From Petrosia ficiformis (lineage: Eukaryota; Porifera; Demospongiae; Haplosclerida; Petrosiidae), in the NCBI GenBank assembly GCA_947044365.1, contig OX345639.1, positions 941,501 through 1,005,500 of the forward strand: 64,000 bases of DNA, written 5' to 3'. Of the stretch, positions 24,547 to 36,100 are shown piece by piece. Within the stretch, counting starts at the first letter, position 1, and each line of letters begins with the position of its first letter. The position numbers and the translations under genes were made by a program. The notes below the pieces were generated by a model. The model searched no databases and was not told where the DNA came from. It worked only from the letters and a program-made list of their open reading frames with translations.

Positions 24547-27500
24547 ATATGGTGTACAAACTTAGTCACTTACTGTTGACTTCAGGGTCATCTCGGGATA
24601 GTCTTGCACAGCCATAAACACAACAAGCTGCGGGTAATGACAATTGATGCCATGTAAATTTTATAGCAAGAATTAATTTTTGAGGCGTGGCTCTAATTAA
24701 TACTGGCCTAGTTAACACACTGTCACATAGAGACCTTTGTTAAAAAGTTGGGATTGTCACATGAATGTTAGTGTCACATGAATGTTAGAGACCTTCGCAT
24801 AGAACATTGGGATTGTCACGTAGAACGTTGGGATTGTCGCATAGAACATTGGGACTATTGCGACCTTCAGGGCCACCATACATACTCCATTGCTGTATAT
24901 ATATATATGTTCCATCATACATCATGGCACTTGTACATTGTATATGTACACATACTCCATTGCTGTATATATATACATGTTCCATCATACATCATGGCAC
25001 TTGTACATTGTATATGTACACATACTCCATTGCTGTATATATATACATGTTCCATTATACATCATGGCACTTGTACATTGTATATGTATACATACTCCAT
25101 TGCTGTGTATATATACATGTTCCATTATACATCATGGCACTTGTACATTGTATATGTACACATACTCCATTGCTGTATATATATACATGTTCCATCATAC
25201 ATCATGGCACTTGTACATTGTATATGTACACATACTCCATTGCTGTATATATATACATGTTCCATCATACATCATGGCACTTGTACATTGTATATGTATA
25301 CCTACTCCATTGCTGTGTATATATATACATGTTCCATCATACATCATGGCACTTGTACATTGTATATGTACACATACTCCATTGCTGTATATATATACAT
25401 GTTCCATCATACATCATGGTACTTGTACATTGTATATGTACACATACTCCATTGCTGTATATATATACATGTTCCATCATACATCATGGCACTTGTACAT
25501 TGTATATGTACACATACTCCATTGCTGTATATATATATATGTTCCATCATACATCATGGCACATGTACATTGTATATGTACACATACTCCATTGCTGTAT
25601 ATATATGCATGTTCCATCATACATCATGGCACTTGTACATTGTATATGTACACATACTCCATTGCTGTATATATATACATGTTCCATTATACATCATGGC
25701 ACTTGTACATTGTATATGTACACATACTCCATTGCTGTGTATATATACATGTTCCATTATACATCATGGCACATGTACATAGTGCTGGGCGATAGTGACA
25801 CGATATCTAATAGGTACTTGACAGTGAATACTATCATGATAGTGAAACTATAATTTGGATACTCATTCTGAGTATTTTCCATTTGTGGTAGTGAAACCAA
25901 GTACTCCCATATACATGTAGAGCTCTCCATTCATACTCCTCTCATTTTTGCATGATTTTCACATGTTATTTTAAGACCAGACGATGTCAAATGCCTGTAA
26001 TCACATGTCCACTATAATGATAGTAGTTTTTAGCTATTACTGTCATGATAGTAAAACTGACAACAGCAATAGTCACACTATCGCTTCTATCACTCAGCCC
26101 TAATACATGTTCATATTATTTGTATGTACTATAGACTAGTTTCTGGGTAGTTCGAGATATTCTCAATGAAGAAAATGCTAGACTACGTGCTGAGATTATC
26201 GGACAATTCATAAGAATAGGTCGTCGTTTGTTTGAACTCAACAACTTACATAGTCTTGTTGCAGTAGTACTAGCTATACAAAGTACACCTATACATAGAC
26301 TAACTAACACATGGAAGGTATGTGGTGCTCTGTCTTTCTCCTCCATCTCTCTATCCATCCATCCATCCATCTTTTCGTCCATCCATCCATCCTTTCATCC
26401 ATTCTTTCATCCATCTTTTCATCCATCATCCATCCATCCATCTGTACATCCATCCATCCATTCATCCATCCACCCTTTCATTCATCCATCATCGATCTGT
26501 TTTCCCACCCATCCATCCATCCATTCATCCATCAACTATCCTTCGTATTTAGCATGTATCAAGGAGAGATCGAAGTATATTTGATAAATTATCAGAATTT
26601 GTTTCAGAGGAAGAGAACTAGTAAGACTCATGACATGCTTGTTTCATACTTCATATCTTCTCCTCATTGCTCTCTAAATTTATCTTTCTTTCCATTATTC
26701 TTTCTCTCTTATTTTATAGTTGTCGTTTAAGAGAGCACATGCATAAAATTGATATGCCTTGTATTCCTCATTTGGGAATGTATCAGAAAGATCTTGTGTA
26801 CTTAGATACATTATCTAAACATCCCAATGCTAATGATGAAGACAGGCTTAGGCACAGCAAAGTGAGATGGATGGATGGATGGATCGATGGATGGATGGAT
26901 GGATGGATAGATGAATGGATGGATGGATGGATGGATGGACGGATGGACGGATGGATGGATGGACGGATGGATGGATGGACGGATGGATGAAGACAGGCTT
27001 AGGCACAGCAAAGTGAGATGGATGGATGGATGGATGGATGGATGGATGGATGGATGGATGGATGGATGCATGGGTGGATGGATGGATGGATGGATGGATG
27101 GATGGATGGATGGATGGATGGATGGATGGATGGACGGATGGACGGATGGACGGATGGATGGACGGATGGACGGATGGATGGATGAAGACAGGCTTAGGCA
27201 CAGCAAAGTGAGATGGATGGATAGATGGATAGATGAATGGATGGATGGATGGATGGATGGATGGACGGATGGACGGATGGACGGATGGACGGATGGACGG
27301 ATGGACGGATGGACGGATGGATGGATGAAGACAGGCTTAGGCACAGCAAAGTGAGATGGATGGATGGATGGATGGATGGATGGATGGATGGATGCATGGG
27401 TGGATGGATGGATGGATGGATGGATGGATGGATGGATGGATAGATGGATGGATGGATGAAGAGTGTGTGAATGTTGGATATATCTAGTTATCTTGAAATT

Positions 27501-27842
27501 TTGCTCTAATTTAGGATGTTGAAAAAATTATTCAATTTATACATCAATGTCAGAATTCAAGATATGGTACTTAATCACATACACACACACACACAATTAT
27601 TTTAACTTCTCAATACTTGTACATAACTATTTTTCAGATGATTTAATGCCTCGTAAACACATACAGAATTATCTCAACTCAGTTAGATATATTGATGAAC
27701 TACAGAAATTCTATGAGGATGATAATTTTCAGTAAGAAGTGACTATATATATATACTATACATACATTATACATATTATGTTTATAAATACGTGCATACA
27801 TACATGTACATACAGACGTACATACATACGTACGTACGGTAT

Positions 27843-27893
<51 letters not shown>

Positions 27894-30800
27894 TACATAC
27901 ATACATCGTTATTTAACATAAACAATAGGCTATCATTACAAAGAGAACCGAATGTTCCAATTAGAAAAGGCAGTCATCTGGTCATCTCTACTCGTCCACC
28001 TCCTTACCCAAACTCTCTTAGAAGTTCTAAGAGTCATGAAGATTTATTAACCCCTTTAAAACCTGAAGTTACTGGTCCTACATTGCAAATACCTGATGGT
28101 TTGGTCACACCACCAAGACGACCCCTTTCAGGGGGATTTTCAGAGTCAGATATCACTCGAACGAGTTCTGAATTCAAAGTCCCTAGTTTACCAGGTCCTC
28201 GAATATCATCAAGTAATCCAATCGTGAGAACTACAAATCCAAAAGGTTCAACTTTACCAGCAAATTTTCAGCCATCGATGGAAGAAATGAAGAAGTTAGG
28301 TAGCAAGTCTGTCGAGGCAACAAAGATAACTGAGAATATACCATTACTGAAAGTAAAGAGTGCATCGCCAGCTGGTGGTGGAAAGAAAAGACTTGGTCAC
28401 TCAAAATCAAATAGTGTAGGGACAAAGTATGTTAGTACATATATATTATCACACAGATACCAAGAAATATTGCAAGTTGGATATAGAGTTGCTACGAGTC
28501 TGTGGCATGCTGTATTCATTCGTATCAATCCATCCATCTTTGTTCCATTTATCTAATTATCTGTCAATCTATCTATCTATCTATCTATCATCCACCTTAC
28601 ATAAGTTACATTCATCAATTTATCCATTCTTTTCTCAATTCCTTTATGCATCCAATTTTACCCACCTGTCCATTCATCCATGTATCAATTCATCTACCTA
28701 TACTTCTATCTATCTATTCATCTATCCCTCCATTCATCTATCTATCCTTCCATTCATCCATCCCTCAATTTCCAGTGTTCTAACAGTTTTGGGTATAGGG
28801 AAGCTGCAATCACACAGTAGGTAAGACTTCTCTTTGTCTAAAAGAAAGCACCTTATAATTATTTTCTTCAAATAGAGGGGGTAGTCCCGATCTTCCTCCT
28901 CATCCCATCAGTCTGTTGGATGATAGTATTTTAGATGATACCTTTTTGTCCAGTACTACAACGGGGGGAATTACTACACCCGAATGTGAGATTATTTATT
29001 TATTATGATGAGTTCATTTTGAGTTGTACTGTGAATGGATGGACGGATGGATGGACGGACGGACAGACAGACAGATGAACAGATGGAAGGACAGATGGAT
29101 GGATGGATGATTTTATAAATGGATGAATAGATATACATTTACATGTATTATCCATTTTATATTTTTATCCAGATTTCACTCCTCCAATATCTGTTGCTAG
29201 TAGTTCAAGTGCTGATGTTCACAGTTTTGATGAAGAAGCTGAAGTGTTTTTAAAAGATAGCATGTAATTCATCATAATTCCTCATTTTTCATGCATTTCT
29301 CTTGTCTACCTTCATTATCTATATCTCTTGCCAATATTGATTTGTCAATTTAGTGTTGTTTTAGCGTGACAATAACGACCACTTTTAGTTATAGTTATAG
29401 TATGACTAGTTTATCACAATTTTAGCTGTAGTATAGTTAATCAATTGAAATAATAATATTAAGTTTTAGTTTTCTAACTGAAAATGCCATTATTTGCCAA
29501 TTTTCATTTTAGTTATTGCATGTAATTCAGTTATAGTTATACTACTAAAAGAGGTTTTAGTTATTATCTCTCCATTCTCTTGTTTGCTCTCCTCCTCTCC
29601 ACAGTGAACTCGATGAGAATATATCCATTACAACATTAGAAGAAGCTGAAGTAATCAGAGATGGTCAGTTAATGTAGTTACATGTATCTGATATATACAT
29701 GTACTTACTGAAAATATTTAGGGATACTAAAAAGAAGAGTCCTTATTAAGAATGGCAAGAGTACCCAGGTGTGTTACTGTTGTATGAGGATATTCGAAGG
29801 GGGGGAGGGGACAGAGTTTTTGATATGTTTTGAAGTATGGGCTAAATTGGATCAACAATGGTTTGTGTGTGTGCCATTGGGAATACATCTTGAGCCAATT
29901 AACAAACAGTTAATGCTATACAGTGCTGCTCTTTGGGCCAATGGTGTGCCATATGAGCTTGTCAAAAACTCTGGGAGGGGGTGAGTTGAGGGGTACATCT
30001 AGAGATTGATTCTATTGGTCAACACAATCACATTATTTCAAATCAATGAGGGGAAAATCCCATGGCCCCCTCCCCCTATATATTTATATAATTATAGTCG
30101 TTTCCTTTTCTCCATTTTAGCTCAAATTTGCTCATAATTATTGGGTTCAATTGACAGCTAAATCTATAATTCTCCTTCCTTCAAAATATAAAGAAACAAG
30201 AAAACAAGTAAGGAATTACATAATGGCAGACAGGATCTCATAGACAAAGGGTTTGAGTCTTCACACCACAATCTTTGCTTCCAATTTCTGAAGAGAAGGT
30301 TGAGAGAGAGGGAGGGGATTCCAAGCCACACCCTCTCTGTATGAAACCTTGCTGAGACATATACAACTGAAATCATTGCATATTATAATTTTGTATTTTT
30401 TTACTAGCCAAAGAGTAAGAAACTAAAAGGAACAGTTCTATTAGGTTGTCGTTTAAAATACCGAGATACTTCACTCAAAGATACTCAATTTATAATTATT
30501 GATGATAGAGGTAACCAGACTAAGTATACAGCCAATAGTTCAGAAGAAGCCAATGACTGGGCGAAAGATATTAGAACAGCTATTGAAAAGGAAGAAATAA
30601 AATTGAGAAGAAGGGTAAGTAGAGAAGAGGTTTATAATATAGTACATATGAATAGTCTACTGCTGGCCTCATTATGAAATGGCTTGACCCATCCCACTGC
30701 ATAATTATATACATTACATAAATACATGTACATACATACTTTACATACATACACATACATACGTACATACATACGTACACACATACATACATACACACAT

Positions 30801-30930
30801 ACATACATACATAAATACATACTACACACATACACACATACATACGTACATACATAAATACATACATACATACATAGTTTCTTTTCTTTTTTTTTTACAG
30901 GAAGAAGAACAACCATTAATTAAATTTTGA
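21789..30930 (+). CDS. RALGPS: RALGPS: Ral guanine-nucleotide exchange factor, RasGEF + PH
   Basis: Seventeen coding exons: 21789-21950, 22710-22847, 23526-23660, 26135-26317, 26553-26620, 26720-26861, 27515-27566, 27638-27731, 27929-28426, 28776-28820, 28876-28985, 29173-29263, 29605-29663, 29722-29768, 30121-30207, 30408-30614 and 30901-30930; 715 codons in one frame. Activates Ral GTPases. The RasGEF (Cdc25) domain spans about residues 85-325. It includes [75 protein letters not shown] and [19 protein letters not shown], all in vertebrate RALGPS order. A Pro/Ser-rich linker follows (PPPYP and TPPRRP for SH3 binding). A PH domain sits at about 592-700, built from exons 14-16 ([43 protein letters not shown]). 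Intron 3 is 2.5 kb of satellite and transposon. Exon 2 uses donor GTTAGT, chosen because it restores the family's EKIA-EQ junction. Confidence 0.93.
22120..22615 (+). repeat. 36-bp minisatellite in RALGPS intron 1
   Basis: About fourteen copies of a 36-bp unit, TAGTAGCTACTAATAAYAGA followed by ACATTKTTACTAATTA. The unit length is a multiple of three, so both strands read as long repetitive frames, which I do not count as genes. A (CA)n run follows at 22630-22700. Confidence 0.92.
23690..25779 (+). repeat. 70-bp satellite in RALGPS intron 3, split by an insertion
   Basis: The unit is about 70 bp: CTCCATTGCTGTATATATAT, ACATGTTCCATCATACATCA, TGGCACTTGTACATTGTATA, TGTACACATA. There are about five irregular copies at 23690-24112 and about thirteen regular ones at 24880-25779, all in the same orientation, except a locally inverted half-copy at 23830-23885 that makes a GGTACATGTACATTGTACAT palindrome. 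The foldback element at 24113-24877 separates the two blocks. Confidence 0.9.
24113..24877. mobile_element. Foldback-type transposon with repeat-built inverted arms
   Basis: The outer ends GGTGGCCCTGAAGGTCGC and GCGACCTTCAGGGCCACC are perfect inverses. Each arm then carries 20-21 bp repeats (CGACAATCCCAAYGTTCTAY on the left, about eight copies; the complement on the right, about five). These are followed by a long unique part common to both arms, ending in CTAGGCCAGTATTAATTAGA...CCACGCCTCAAAAATTAATT and CCCGCAGCTTGT. The middle is a (TA)n tract at 24490-24540. The right arm has an extra approximately 55 bp at 24575-24630. No transposase is present, so the element must be moved in trans. Confidence 0.85.
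25780..26102. mobile_element. hAT-like MITE next to the satellite
   Basis: Left end TAGTGCTGGGCGATAGTG; the right end CACTCAGCCCTA with ACACTATCGCTTCTAT is its imperfect inverse. The TAG..CTA termini and TGGGCGATA block resemble hAT non-autonomous elements seen in many animals. The interior repeats the AATACTATCATGATAGTG motif. The flanks (CATGTACA and ATACATGT) are not a clear target duplication. Confidence 0.7.
26350..26530 (+). repeat. (CATC)n tract in RALGPS intron 4
   Basis: Degenerate CCATCCATCCATTCATCC run between exons 4 and 5. Same tetranucleotide family as the (GGAT)n array in intron 6 but in opposite orientation. Confidence 0.85.
26838..27460 (+). repeat. (GGAT)n array that has captured a RALGPS exon end
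   Basis: After exon 6 (ends 26861) the block GATGAAGACAGGCTTAGGCA plus CAGCAAAGTGAGATGGATGG recurs at about 26986, 27182 and 27325, separated by (GGAT/GGAC)n. Each copy carries the last codons of exon 6 (EDRLRHSK) and an intact GTGAGA donor. So the minisatellite unit includes coding sequence and a splice site. Confidence 0.92.
29769..29990 (+). repeat. Dispersed repeat with protein-like reading frame
   Basis: Reads [20 protein letters not shown] then LEPI, followed by [12 protein letters not shown] copy at about 3054-2824 on the minus strand reads [18 protein letters not shown] then LEPI, and its [11 protein letters not shown] frame shares DNA (CTCTTTGGGCCAATGGTATG) with [11 protein letters not shown] here. 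The family is not recognised. Could be a fragment of a transposon protein. It overlaps the intron after RALGPS exon 14. Confidence 0.55.
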
Positions 30931-33167
30931 TAGTAGAAAGAGTTTCTCTTCTTCCTAATATCATTTTATCACTTGTAACTGACTATCTGCATAATTAAGT
31001 CTTTTGACAGGTATACAGATATATATATGTTTATTTATGTATATAATTATGTATGTATGTACATATGTATGTATGTACATATGTATGTATGTATATATGT
31101 ACATGTATTTATGTATGTATGTATATGTATGTATGTAAGTATATATAATTAGAGGTTAATATTTGTACTATAGTAATCAAACAGCAATCACCTCTCTTTT
31201 GTACATTATTATTATTATTATGAAAATATCATCTCTTGTATAATATGTACTATAATGTCATTACTTTTGGCAGGATAGATATTAAGGATGGAGGAGTGTA
31301 TCAGTGGTGCATGATGATTTGGCAAATTTGGTTAATCCTGGGCTCTTAAAATTAATACCAATTTTGGCATTGATGACTTCCCTAATTTTTAACCCTTTAA
31401 AAATGAAGGGTGGAGAGCAGACATCAAACATACTTGCTACAAACTTGTATTTGCAGCCTGTGAGTGGGCAACGAATTGCCTACTCCATGTTGCCCATGAA
31501 TAGAGTATGCTTGTACTCTGTTGCTTGATGGTTGCAACCTACTACTTTTTACCATCCACTGGGACAACTTTGGAGTAGGCAATTTGTTGCCAACTCCAAA
31601 GTTGCCCCTAGTGGATGGTAGGCTCTACTAAACTGTATATAATTACATATAAAGGTTACTATATATGGTAAGTCATGAAATAATGTTATATTTATTGTGG
31701 TATAAGTATATGTTAAATGTATAGGCTTGTTGGAGTAATATGCCCTTAAAGACTGACAACAGAACAGCTGACTGTACTACAGCAACCTTACAAGTAGCTA
31801 ATTAATCACGCATCATTATACTAGATCTGGTGATTACAGGAATGGCTAAACTATATCATCTCCACTACAGTATTATGATTACAGCAACCGCTATATCATC
31901 TCCATTATACTGTAAATAAAAAGAGATACCATGCATTTGCAAGATCCAAGAAATATAATTATGTCTCCAAAGACAACAACAGCTGGTACTGTTGGGTTTG
32001 TTCTGATGAATTTCTGTAATAACAATTTTATGTCAACAATTTGATTCAGTAATGTATCATGTTATCATTATTGTAACATTCTTGGTAGATTTCTTGGCAG
32101 ACTTGATACAAGCATTGTTCCAATGTGGTCATCCTGTGTATGTATGTATGTATGTATGTAGGTATGTATCTATGTATGTATCTATGTATGTATAATATAC
32201 ATGTATGTATATATGTATGCATGTATGTATGTATCTATGAATGTATATTATACATGTATGTATGCATGTATGTACATGTATGTAGATGTTGATGAACCTG
32301 TAACATCCAAGATATTAATAACTTATATTGAGGGTGAAATTCTGTGATCTCTATGGTAACAGATGAACCAATCAGTTGTAAGATATACTCAGAATTCAAA
32401 GGTCTTTTTGTTCCTTGATCTGGATGAAGCCTTCAAGAAGAGTAGAAAATCATAACATTTTTAAGTAAGGGTCAAGGTGAAACCTTTGGTGGAGAATATA
32501 ATTGTGTGGGATGCAAAATTATGATAATATCATGAAGCCTTTGAATGGAAATAGAAATAGTTCACTGCCATAAATAGAACTGTTTGCTACTATAAATAGA
32601 AATAGTTCACTACTGTAAGTACAAACTGTTTCTTATTACAAACAGAAAACCACACTGCCTAGATTGTATCTATCAATGCAGTGAATGGTTCATGCCCGAA
32701 GGACCCTAAGGTCGTTACTTCATTAGGTTTTACTGGGGTTTGAAGTTGATCACACAGGCTTTAGTGGTATGGGAATATCCAGTCATGCAGGACATTGTCA
32801 AATAAATCTAGTAAAATTTTAAACTGAACTGTATGCGAAATATATTGGGAGCAGGACAAAGAGTGATGGAAAGAGGTCAAATGTTATAGTTAACTATAGC
32901 CTCTTTTAGTAAGGCATTATGACTTTTAGTTAACTAAACTATAACTAAATTACAAGTCTACTGTAATAATTACGTATAACTAACTGATAATAGGCACTTT
33001 TAGTAAGAAAACTAAAACCTTTTTAGTTAGAAAACCTGATGTACTATAACTATAATTAAAAGTGGTCATACTAAAACAACACTAACTTCAACAATTAGCA
33101 GACTATTTCCAAGTACATCAAAAGAACAGCTAGCAGATTAATGTAATCATATTTTCTAACCCATACA
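30931..33167. other. Tail-to-tail spacer, RALGPS / INTS11
   Basis: Non-coding as far as I can see. It contains (GTAT)n tracts at 31020-31150 and 32130-32285, a hairpin at 31550-31621, a dispersed-repeat copy at 32763-32885 and a TTAGTTATAG-family copy at 32879-33090. INTS11 could have a further 3' exon here. Confidence 0.6.
31549..31622. repeat. Imperfect hairpin
   Basis: The left arm CCATCCACTGGGACAACTTT and GGAGT pairs with ACTCC and AAAGTTGCCCCTAGTGGATG, around the loop AGGCAATTTGTTGCCA. The related block GGCAACGAATTGCCTACTCC lies just upstream at 31467-31490, so this may be the inner part of a larger inverted element. Confidence 0.75.
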
Positions 33168-36100
33168 TTACTTGTTAATAGTAGCAGTTAGTAGTTCCAT
33201 CAGGTCACTGGTTGCCATTGTATGAAGTTCTATTGTAACTGCTTGACTGAATTTTAGTTGATGTTGTGATAAACCAACTTCTTCTTCCACCTCCTCTGGA
33301 GCAAGCAGCTGTAAACCCTGTTATAAAGAGATAATCTTTAAGGATGTTGGCTTGAATTAAGTTTGTGGAATGACAGAGTGTGATACATTTTGGAGGAAAT
33401 TCCCAAGCAAGACTCAAAATCTACCCAAAAACCATATTGCTCTACCAGCTATAGCCAGTGGTACTTGGCTGGTATAAATATTCAATAGAACAAGAAAATG
33501 CTGTTGTCTCTTTGGTAATAGTAATGTTTGACATGGTGTTGCCTTGGTAACACTATATGCCCATGCAATTACTATGCGTTAAAGTTCAGAATTGTCACAT
33601 CTTGTTATGGTTGTAATTTAACGTAATGAAAACAGCTAAGCTATCCATGGCTTAATTAGTCTCTATTCTACCTCATTTTTCATCAATAGTAAACCCTCTA
33701 CAGTTGCTGTGTTAGGAACTTGGCATGATCTTTTAGCCGGAGGTGTCCCTAGTAAGGAGTAATCATTAAATTGGTCACTTGTTGTATCTACTCAGTACTA
33801 CTTACCTATACTTTCTTCTAATGCTCTTTTGAATAGTATACTAGACATATCCACTGTAATATATGGTGTAGTAGCTATGGCGACTGTTTCTCCATTAGCA
33901 GGCATATGACAGTTAATACCTATGGCAGAGCAAAGATAGATATTTACACCAGTCCATATTCAAATGGCAAGAGGTACCAAATTCTTGGTTTATTTTCTGT
34001 TTAAGAAACTCCATCTTTGCAGCTTCTCCATGTACAAGCATCACATTACGAGGTTCAGCCTACAATACAGGTATAGATAGAAAAATGGCCCAGACAAGAG
34101 AGGGATAGAAATGAGAAGGTAAGTGATTAATAAACCTGATGTATTAGCTGCATGATCCCTTTTGCGTCTGCATGTGCACTGTTAAAGGGAAGATTGTAAG
34201 ATTATGCAGCTGTTGATTATAATCTCTTTTCAAACCTGAATGACATGTATTGTACAGATATACGTATATTGACCTGATAAAATAGAAACAGTCATTGGTG
34301 GATAGTGAACATGGAGATTCCTAACCAGTTTCTTGTCTATCTCTATCTTCTTCATGCCGGAAAGAACTTTGTGACCAATTGTACCGGACACACAATAACC
34401 AGGCATGATCAACTACAGGAGAGAATGTACGCACAAATTCATTAGAAATAGATAGATGCAGGGTTTCAAATAGATGGGGGGTTGGAGGAACCTGGGACCC
34501 CCTCCCCTCCTAACGGTATGATACTGGATTGCTCTATTACCCATGTAGAATAAGCTGCAAACACCATAGTACTTGCATGGGTAAAACATGGTGCTTTATA
34601 AACACCAACAGGTCCCCCCTACTCCCAGCTAACTACAAATCATTCAGTATGAAACCCTGACTGATGGAAGTCATTTGATATCTTGGCTAACTTCTTACCA
34701 TATTTCGTTCATCTTCTGCCCATTTCTTGAATATTTGGAGGGAGAGTCCAGCGTGCAGCATACCTGGTGTTGCAAATACAATCTATTGAACAGATACTGA
34801 CTTTATCTATACATGCAAGAGTTGTTTCATTTACCATTGGTCCAGGTTGATCTATATAGGATCGGTCAAATGGCTGAAGAGATGGGGAAGAACTATCAAA
34901 GGAACAGTTTTTTTAGATGAATACCTTTATGTGCTTGAAGTCAAACATATTCCTTTTGACAAATGTGTTTTTAATTTTTTGATTCGTCCATGAGATAAAT
35001 AGCTTATAATAATGATTAGCCTGTGTTATGTATTATAATGAAATATACAAGATAATAATTAAGATTAGCCTGTATATATTCTAAGATCCAATTTACACGA
35101 GTATTTACAGGAGCATACAAATGGCGCAGCACCTTCAGCGGGGTTCATGCACTCCTGGTATTAATAATTTGTCAATTACCTTCTCTGTAAGTCCTGTTGA
35201 GAAGTATATGGGATATTTTAAGTTCATTCTTTCCCTAAAGGACAAAAGGGTCAAACATACATTCTTGAAATGCAGATTGACAATCTTGATGCACTTACCA
35301 GAACGACTCCAATAGAATACAGAGTTCTTGAGCTCTTCCTAGAGCAAACACTGGTATCAAGACCTAAAAAAATAATGAATGCACTTCCTTGACAAGGATA
35401 GATGAGTTATAATCATATACTTTTCCTTCTCTTTCCATACATTCGTGAATTTTTTTCAAGAAATCTCTTTCTCGGCACCTACAATTTAAGAATCAAAAAA
35501 AGTCATTTCTCACTAAAACTCATTCTTGTTAAAACCTGAAAGCTATAGTTATAGTTCATCAAAAGTTATAGATATAGTTATAAATCATTAAAAGTAGGTT
35601 TTAGTTTAGTCACAATTCAACAGCTTAATAAAGGCCAGCTGGGTTTTATAGTTAACTAAAAAAGCACTAAATTTTTTAAACCTGTGACGAAACTGTAGTG
35701 CAGGGGTGGATTTAGTTAACAAGGATTTATTTGGGGGTGCACTAGTTGCATGTGCACCCGCCATTGTAAATTCCTAGATCTATTCCTGTAGTGATTATGC
35801 TATAATGTTATCTTTACCGCTTTGAATCTCGTATAGTGGTTGCATAGGTTGATTCTGTGATCAATAAATCTGGTCTGCATTTATCAATCCAAGCTGACCT
35901 GAAAAGATAACCAGTTTAATAAACAAGATTGAAGAACAGTCTTACTTACCCTAGATGTCTATCTGGTGTCATATTATAATCACCCTAGAATAGGAGTCAT
36001 TTTATACAAGAGTATATGTAATACACATAATACATGATAATACTTGTATTATACATACAGTGTACACAATTGACTGGTGACCAGCTCTGACTTGAAACAT

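Noticed and set aside
24778..25853. Three overlapping frames of 301-348 codons
   Set aside because: The 70-bp satellite is open in all three forward frames. Tyr/His/Cys-rich peptides with no domain.
26811..27443. Frames of (MDGW)n and (HPSI)n
   Set aside because: Translation of (GGAT)n on either strand. Kept only as possible isoform extension of RALGPS, not as separate genes.
33205..33417. 70-codon minus frame beginning MSLAWEFPP
   Set aside because: A different frame from the INTS11 last exon, which is fixed by phase and homology.
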